From Campylobacterales bacterium (GTDB taxonomy: Bacteria; Campylobacterota; Campylobacteria; Campylobacterales; QNZT01), in the NCBI GenBank assembly GCA_027056215.1, contig JALULO010000277.1:1-19931 (forward strand): a stretch of DNA of 19,931 nucleotides, written 5' to 3'. A program made the translations under genes and the position numbers. Of this stretch, positions 16,259-19,931 are shown in pieces (within the stretch, counting starts at the first letter, position 1; every line of letters starts with the position of its first letter). The notes beneath the pieces were generated by a model, which was given only the letters and a program-made list of their open reading frames with translations, was not told where the DNA came from and ran no database searches.

Positions 16259-17251
16259 ATGCAATATTATAAAACGACAGAGGGAAAGGATAAGATTACC
16301 TGTTTATTGTGTAGACATTATTGTCAATTAAAAGAGGGACAAGTCGGTGTTTGCGGTGTCAATAAAAATATCAATGGCGAACTACAAACGCTGGTATATG
16401 GACACCCAATCGCTTTAAATGTAGATCCTGTAGAGAAGAAGCCGCTTTATCATCTGCTACCCTCTTCTACAGCACTTTCATTTGGAACAGTGGGTTGCAA
16501 CTTTAAATGTCCTTTTTGTCAAAACTGGGATATATCGCAAGAGACCCACATCAATAAATCGATCGAAGTAAGTCCTGAAAAGATGGTTGATTTAGCATTA
16601 CAAAATGGTGCAGCATCGATTGCATACACTTACAATGAACCAACTATTTTTTATCCTTATGCAAAAGATATCGGCATAATCGCAAAACAAAGAGGTTTAA
16701 AAAATATATTTGTCAGCAACGGTTTTGAAACAAAAGAGATCATAGAAGATATGCCACAGTGGCTGGACGCTGCCAATATAGACCTCAAAAGTTGGGATGA
16801 TGCTTACTATAAAAAGGTACTTAAAGGTGGATTGGAAGAAGTTAAAGACACACTCAGACGTATGGTCTCAGCTGGTATTTGGGTAGAAGTTACAACACTT
16901 CTTATCGAAGGTAAATATGATAGCGATAAAGACCTTGAAGAGATGGCAACGTTTATCGCCGATGAGTTGGGTTATCACGTACCTTGGCATTTAAGTGCTT
17001 TTCACCCTGATTATAAAATGAAAGATCACAAATATACAGCACTTACAACACTACAACGTGCTAGTAAGATCGCCAAAAAAGCTGGTTTATACTATGTCTA
17101 TTTGGGTAATGTACCCGTGCATGGAGATACTTTCTGTCCCCATTGTGATACGTTACTCATAGATCGTACAGGTTATTCTGTCACGATCAATAATCTTAAA
17201 GATGGACACTGTCCAAAATGTAACAGAACTATAGAAGGAGTATGGAAATGA
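16259..17251 (+). CDS. amrS: AmmeMemoRadiSam system radical SAM enzyme
   Basis: 330-residue radical S-adenosylmethionine enzyme. The cluster motif is C80-N-F-K-C84-P-F-C87, followed by QNW and TYNEP (about 124-128), both typical of this family (the pyruvate-formate-lyase activase-like AmrS). Extra cysteines form an N-terminal set (C15, C18, C22, C32) and a C-terminal zinc-ribbon-like pair of CxxC motifs (C293/C296 and C318/C321). The reaction is not established; the family is named for its constant association with MEMO and AMMECR1 proteins, and the following gene is indeed MEMO. AAGGAG lies five bases before the ATG. The stop overlaps the MEMO start. Confidence 0.94.
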   Translation: MQYYKTTEGKDKITCLLCRHYCQLKEGQVGVCGVNKNINGELQTLVYGHPIALNVDPVEKKPLYHLLPSSTALSFGTVGCNFKCPFCQNWDISQETHINKSIEVSPEKMVDLALQNGAASIAYTYNEPTIFYPYAKDIGIIAKQRGLKNIFVSNGFETKEIIEDMPQWLDAANIDLKSWDDAYYKKVLKGGLEEVKDTLRRMVSAGIWVEVTTLLIEGKYDSDKDLEEMATFIADELGYHVPWHLSAFHPDYKMKDHKYTALTTLQRASKIAKKAGLYYVYLGNVPVHGDTFCPHCDTLLIDRTGYSVTINNLKDGHCPKCNRTIEGVWK

Positions 17252-18048
17252 CACTACGAAAAGATGCCGTTGCAGGGCAATTCTACCCTGCTTCCTCACA
17301 AGAGATAGAAACTATGATAAAACATTACAATACGATACTAGACGATAATCTCACAGAAAGTAGTCTTTTAAAACTTCAGCCAAGAGCAATCATCGTACCA
17401 CATGCAGGCTATGTCTATTCAGCATTTACGGCAAATTTTGCCTTTAGATTACTTGCAAATGCACAGGCAAAGCGTGTGGTAGTGATTGGACCTAGTCATA
17501 AAATATATCTTAAAGGAACTAGCATCAGTGAATATGATGCATATGAAACACCTTTTGGCAATCTGCCAATCAATACTCCTCTTGTCAACGATCTCAAAGA
17601 ACGGTTCTCACTCAGTTTCATACCCGAGGCACATCATGAACATAGTACAGAAGTGCAAATGCCCTTCATAAAAAAGTATGATCCAAATGCATCTGTAGTT
17701 GAACTGGTTTATGGTGATGAAGACCCGGAAAGATTGGCAAAGCTTATCAACTATCTCATGGAAGATCAAGAAAGTGTAGTAGTGATCAGTACCGATTTAA
17801 GTCATTATTATGATATCGAAAAAGCCAAAAATCTTGATAGTAAATGTATGGAAGCAGTAGCAAATCTTGATCCTGACAAACTACATCAAGGATGTGAAGC
17901 CTGTGGTAAAATCGGAGTGCAAGCATTGCTTCTAGCTGCAAAACAACAAGAGCTTAAACCCATCATCTTGGACTATAGAACCAGTGCAGATGCCAGTGGT
18001 GACACTTCGCAAGTGGTAGGGTATATGAGTGCTGCATTTATATCTTGA
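17248..18048 (+). CDS. amrB: MEMO family protein (AmmeMemoRadiSam system protein B)
   Basis: 266-residue protein of the MEMO1 family, related in fold to extradiol dioxygenases of the LigB type. Candidate metal ligands or active-site residues are H52 (VPHAGYVYSA), H84 (GPSHKIYLKG), H129/H130/H132, the STDLSHY block (181-187) and C216/C219. An ATG two codons earlier (17242) also fits the frame, but AGAAGGAG ends at 17240, one base from that ATG and seven from the ATG at 17248, so the later one is chosen; it overlaps the amrS stop as ATGA. The function is not known. The third member of the trio, AMMECR1, is not encoded in the window, neither fused nor adjacent. Confidence 0.93.
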   Translation: MTLRKDAVAGQFYPASSQEIETMIKHYNTILDDNLTESSLLKLQPRAIIVPHAGYVYSAFTANFAFRLLANAQAKRVVVIGPSHKIYLKGTSISEYDAYETPFGNLPINTPLVNDLKERFSLSFIPEAHHEHSTEVQMPFIKKYDPNASVVELVYGDEDPERLAKLINYLMEDQESVVVISTDLSHYYDIEKAKNLDSKCMEAVANLDPDKLHQGCEACGKIGVQALLLAAKQQELKPIILDYRTSADASGDTSQVVGYMSAAFIS

Positions 18049-18127
18049 GAAGTAAGCAAAAAAACAACTATTTATATCAATGCATTTAACATGATATCAG
18101 ACTAAAGAGCATATCCTATTTGCATAG

Positions 18128-18165
18128 AAACTTCCTACTTTATATCTATATACAGTAGGAAGTTT
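18128..18165. terminator. Bidirectional hairpin between convergent genes
   Basis: AAACTTCCTACT (18128-18139) and AGTAGGAAGTTT (18154-18165) pair perfectly over 12 bases with a 14-base AT-rich loop; short T-runs follow on both strands. It lies between the MEMO gene and the convergent cysteine-rich protein gene, so it can end both transcripts. The 80 bases between the MEMO stop and the hairpin show nothing else. Confidence 0.75.
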
Positions 18166-18178
18166 TAACAGTTACAAG

Positions 18179-18448
18179 TTAGTTACAACAACAATCTACA
18201 AGGACTTGCTGTTTCACAGTTTTGTACTTGGTTGTACAAGTTTTTACTTTTTTGTAGCCAAGACAGTTACCGCAAGAGTCATATACAGGTACGCAAACTG
18301 TAGTCCATACTTTGTAAGGAACATATTTAGTAACAGTTTTTACGCACTGTGGTGCTTGATAACAATTTGTAACACAACAATCTGCATTTGCAGACACAGC
18401 AGTAGCCAGTATAGCACCGGCAATCAACAATTTCTTAAGATTTTTCAT
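18179..18448 (-). CDS. Small secreted cysteine-rich protein
   Basis: 89 residues. A standard signal peptide (MKNLKKLLIAGAILATAVSANA, cleavage expected after Ala22) precedes a 67-residue mature part with 11 cysteines (24, 25, 29, 35, 52, 59, 62, 71, 86, 87, 88), several in clusters (CC, CxxxC, CxxC, CCC). Between them is a Lys/Tyr/Thr/Val-rich pattern that repeats loosely (VTKYVPYKVWTTV, YKKVKTCTTKYKTV). A frame extends upstream to 18502, but AAGGAGGAG directly before the ATG at 18448 fixes the start. It has its own -10. No family is recognised; metal binding, disulfide-stapled envelope protein or a surface-structure subunit are possible, and sequence alone does not decide. Confidence 0.8.
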   Translation of the reverse strand: MKNLKKLLIAGAILATAVSANADCCVTNCYQAPQCVKTVTKYVPYKVWTTVCVPVYDSCGNCLGYKKVKTCTTKYKTVKQQVLVDCCCN

Positions 18449-18485
18449 ATTCTCCTCCTTAAAAAACCTACGCTCTAATTGTAAC

Positions 18486-18491
18486 ATTATA
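18486..18491 (-). promoter_or_regulatory. -10 box of the cysteine-rich protein gene
   Basis: TATAAT on the minus strand, giving a leader of about 30 bases that ends in the strong AAGGAGGAG ribosome binding site. No convincing -35 is seen; the region upstream is AT-rich. Confidence 0.55.
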
Positions 18492-18502
18492 GGATTAAAC
18501 AA

Positions 18503-18806
18503 GGTAATATATAATTGACTTAGTCATATAAATTAAGATAAAAAAATATACACATGAATTTTTAAATTTTATGAACCTAATCACAGCTCATCTAAATACA
18601 TGGACAGCGAGTGGCTACTGAATGCCATTATAGATGAGGTTCAAGAGGTAAGAAAGGAGAGAGATACGTAAATTTTATGAATCCTTCAATGCGTCAGGTT
18701 CACTATACTGGAGATACGTAAAAAGTTTTTGAATTGAGTATGGATAGCAAATCTTCACAAACACAATGGTATCTTGATTACCGAAGATTGTGTGTAGAAA
18801 CACTCC
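18503..18806. other. Gene-poor stretch, possibly decayed coding sequence
   Basis: About 300 bases without a supportable gene. Short frames exist on the plus strand, such as MDSEWLLNAIIDEVQEVRKE (18600-18659, stop at 18669) and, one base out of frame, KFYESFNASGSLYWRYVKSF ending at about 18732; they may be remains of a frameshifted gene, but no family is recognised. The 12-base repeat at 18661 and 18711 lies here. Past 18740 there are only weak inverted repeats, for example GGTA-7-TACC at 18768-18782. Confidence 0.4.
18661..18722 (+). repeat. Two copies of a 12-nt direct repeat
   Basis: GAGATACGTAAA occurs at 18661-18672 and again at 18711-18722, exactly 50 bases apart. A related echo, TTTAAATTTTATGAA at 18561-18575, resembles TAAATTTTATGAA at 18669-18681 that follows the first copy. 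The repeats are in non-coding or decayed sequence; their role is unknown. Confidence 0.5.
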
Positions 18807-19603
18807 TTAGTGCTTCCCGATCATGACATCCAGAACCTCCGCCATAGACAAGTACCATTTATTGGTCTCGCGGTTATAAAATTTTGTATCGGAATTGACG
18901 GCAAAAGGAATCCCTTTCGCACGCAAACGCTCGCTCATGAAACGCGCAAAAACTTTCTGCTCTTCCACGCTATATACCCCGCCACCAGGTGCACCGTCAG
19001 ACAGTGTATCTGTACGGTTGGCATCGTTGTAATTATTAGCCATCCATGCACCAACCCATGTCGGGATTTGATGTACTTTAGACCAATTATCTGCATAAAT
19101 GTATAAGGATAACCTTTGAAAGTTTCGGCAACCTTTTGCCACCACTTTTTAACATGGTTCAATGTTTCATCGCTTGTAGAATCATCTTTAAACTCCGCAT
19201 CCTGATAAGCAATAATGGGAATCAACCCTGCATCGATCGACTGATCGACCAGATGTTTGATCTCCTCTAATAGTGTAGGATCGCTCAAAATATCCTCTTT
19301 GACACGCATACGAACATGGCTTAGTCCACGCTTTTTGAAGATCTCCGGTACATCGATCCCCTTTTCATACGACCTTTGCGCCGCTTCACGCCCTGCATCG
19401 GTTTTGACCCAATCCACATCCATCCCAGTATGTAACATCTTCTGATATGCCAAAGGTGCAATCGGAGACTTTATGCTCTCTTTGGCAGGCATCGCACCTT
19501 CGTTTCCACCTGTACTGGGAATTGGGCTGCTACTTCCGCCACTACACCCTATCATCATGAACAAAAAAACTGCGAGACATAGAGTCCTACATACTGTAAA
19601 CAT
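18807..19603 (-). pseudogene. Broken glycoside hydrolase family 5 (cellulase-like) lipoprotein
   Basis: The N-terminal part begins at the ATG at 19603 with a lipoprotein signal (lipobox M-I-G-C), a Ser/Gly linker and a GH5-like barrel start: RGLSHVRMRV, then VDQSIDAGLIPIIAYQ, then WWQKVAETFKGYPYT. At about 19094-19102 the reading continues only in another frame: YADNWSKVHQIPTWVGAWM, then RAKGIPFAVNSDTKFYNRETNKWYLSMAEVLDVMI, a typical GH5 C terminus. Between the two halves the barrel portion carrying the NEP acid/base glutamate is missing, so this looks like an internal deletion with a frameshift, not a single-base error. In the first frame the protein would run on into 54 unrelated residues, ending at 18935. 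The start 19603 is preferred over the GTG at 19630, which lies upstream of the predicted transcription start, and over ATG 19609, which touches the AGAAGG. Confidence 0.75.
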
Positions 19604-19631
19604 CTCCATCCTTCTTTTTGATATTTGCACA

Positions 19632-19640
19632 AGTATAGCA
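19632..19640 (-). promoter_or_regulatory. Extended -10 of the broken GH5 gene
   Basis: TGC-TATACT on the minus strand predicts a start near 19625 and a leader of about 22 bases containing AAGAAGG, six bases before the ATG at 19603. The promoter looks intact although the gene is broken. Confidence 0.55.
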
Positions 19641-19698
19641 AAAGATTTACAAATAGCTAAAAAGAAAATTTTTACTTTTCGCCTTTGTCACTGGTTTA

Positions 19699-19707
19699 TG
19701 TTATACT
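19699..19707 (+). promoter_or_regulatory. Extended -10 of the right-edge lipoprotein gene
   Basis: TGT-TATACT, identical to the element at 8579-8587, predicts a start near 19714 and a very short leader of about 16 bases that includes GAGGA seven bases before the ATG at 19730. Confidence 0.55.
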
Positions 19708-19729
19708 TGGACAAAAAGAGGATGATATT

Positions 19730-19931
19730 ATGTATAAAATTACCGTAAAATGGATACTTGTTTTTGTCCTAATACTCTTTACTGGTTGCCGAAACCCCTT
19801 GACTGATCACGGAGTAGACTATAGTTCTCGTATTTATGCAATCTACGCGGACAATCCTAAAAACACCCTCCTTTTCTTTGGAGAAAAGTATCAATACATT
19901 TTCCCTCATGTCGATGCCAACTTGGCAACAC
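19730..19931 (+). CDS. Unidentified lipoprotein, N-terminal part
   Basis: 67 codons are visible before the right edge. The protein starts with a basic residue pair and a hydrophobic stretch (KWILVFVLILFTGC) forming a lipobox L-F-T-G-C21, then RNPLTDHGVDYSSRIYAIYADNPKN and LLFFGEKYQYIFPHVDANLAT. The phrase FFGEKYQYIF followed by HVDAN suggests a short beta-rich domain, but I do not recognise a family. It is divergent from the broken GH5 gene and has its own extended -10 and GAGGA ribosome binding site. Confidence 0.75.
   Translation, partial: MYKITVKWILVFVLILFTGCRNPLTDHGVDYSSRIYAIYADNPKNTLLFFGEKYQYIFPHVDANLAT

Noticed and set aside
17242..17247. ATG at 17242 as start of the MEMO gene
   Set aside because: It is one base from the ribosome binding site; the ATG at 17248 has seven-base spacing and gives the ATGA overlap.
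18449..18502. N-terminal extension of the cysteine-rich protein
   Set aside because: It would put 18 residues before a textbook signal peptide and read through the ribosome binding site and the -10 box.
18600..18671. Possible 23-residue gene MDSEWLLNAIIDEVQEVRKERDT
   Set aside because: No ribosome binding site, no recognisable family, and a neighbouring frame looks equally protein-like; too short to support.
18740..18806. Inverted repeats AATCTTC/GAAGATT and CACAAT/ATTGTG after the GH5 remnant
   Set aside because: Long loops and no T-run; not convincing as terminator or attachment site.
1..19931. CRISPR array, tRNA, rRNA or insertion sequence
   Set aside because: No regularly spaced repeats, no cloverleaf-like sequence, and no transposase motif was found on either strand by eye.

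Overview
The window looks like a chromosomal segment from an AT-rich member of the Campylobacterota (the former Epsilonproteobacteria), probably a free-living Sulfurovum- or Sulfurimonas-like lineage. The evidence is low GC, the protein flavour of UvrC, a DUF721 gene directly upstream of uvrC, the large chemosensory-style kinase, a single-haem cytochrome-like protein, and promoters built on an extended -10 (TGN-TATAAT or TGN-TATACT) with poor -35 boxes. The lineage is an inference; no rRNA or other phylogenetic marker is present. There is no tRNA, rRNA, CRISPR array or intact mobile element.

Left part (1-8546). A minus-strand pair, a 40-residue lipoprotein and the start of nadB (cut by the window edge), diverges from a plus-strand operon. 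That operon holds a DciA-like DUF721 gene, uvrC, a PAS-like/disordered/Hpt-like protein, and a 1051-residue hybrid histidine kinase with a NIT sensor domain. The two 5' ends overlap: the promoter of the DUF721 gene lies inside the lipoprotein gene and sits so close to the ATG that the mRNA may be leaderless.

Middle part (8579-15644). An SDR oxidoreductase and a divergent GAPDH paralogue are translationally coupled (TTGA overlap) behind an extended -10. They converge on a five-gene minus-strand operon: BatA-like VWA protein, BatB-BatC-like VWA/TPR fusion, a 71-residue membrane protein, a DUF58 protein, and a DUF389 membrane protein with a degenerate lipid-kinase-like N-terminal half. This is a 'Bat' aerotolerance-type cluster with the gene order reversed relative to the usual moxR-DUF58-batA-batB, and with no moxR in the window.

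Right part (15670-19931). A haem-binding c-type protein is followed by a two-gene AmmeMemoRadiSam unit (radical SAM enzyme plus MEMO protein) behind a strong promoter. Then come a convergent terminator hairpin, a small secreted protein with 11 cysteines, a gene-poor stretch with a 12-nt direct repeat, a broken glycoside hydrolase family 5 lipoprotein gene, and the start of an unidentified lipoprotein gene running off the right edge.

No complete, obviously new system is visible. The best candidates for something undescribed are the pseudokinase-DUF389 fusion inside the Bat operon, the kinase paired with an Hpt-like protein that lacks the phosphoacceptor histidine, and two promoters placed for leaderless transcription.
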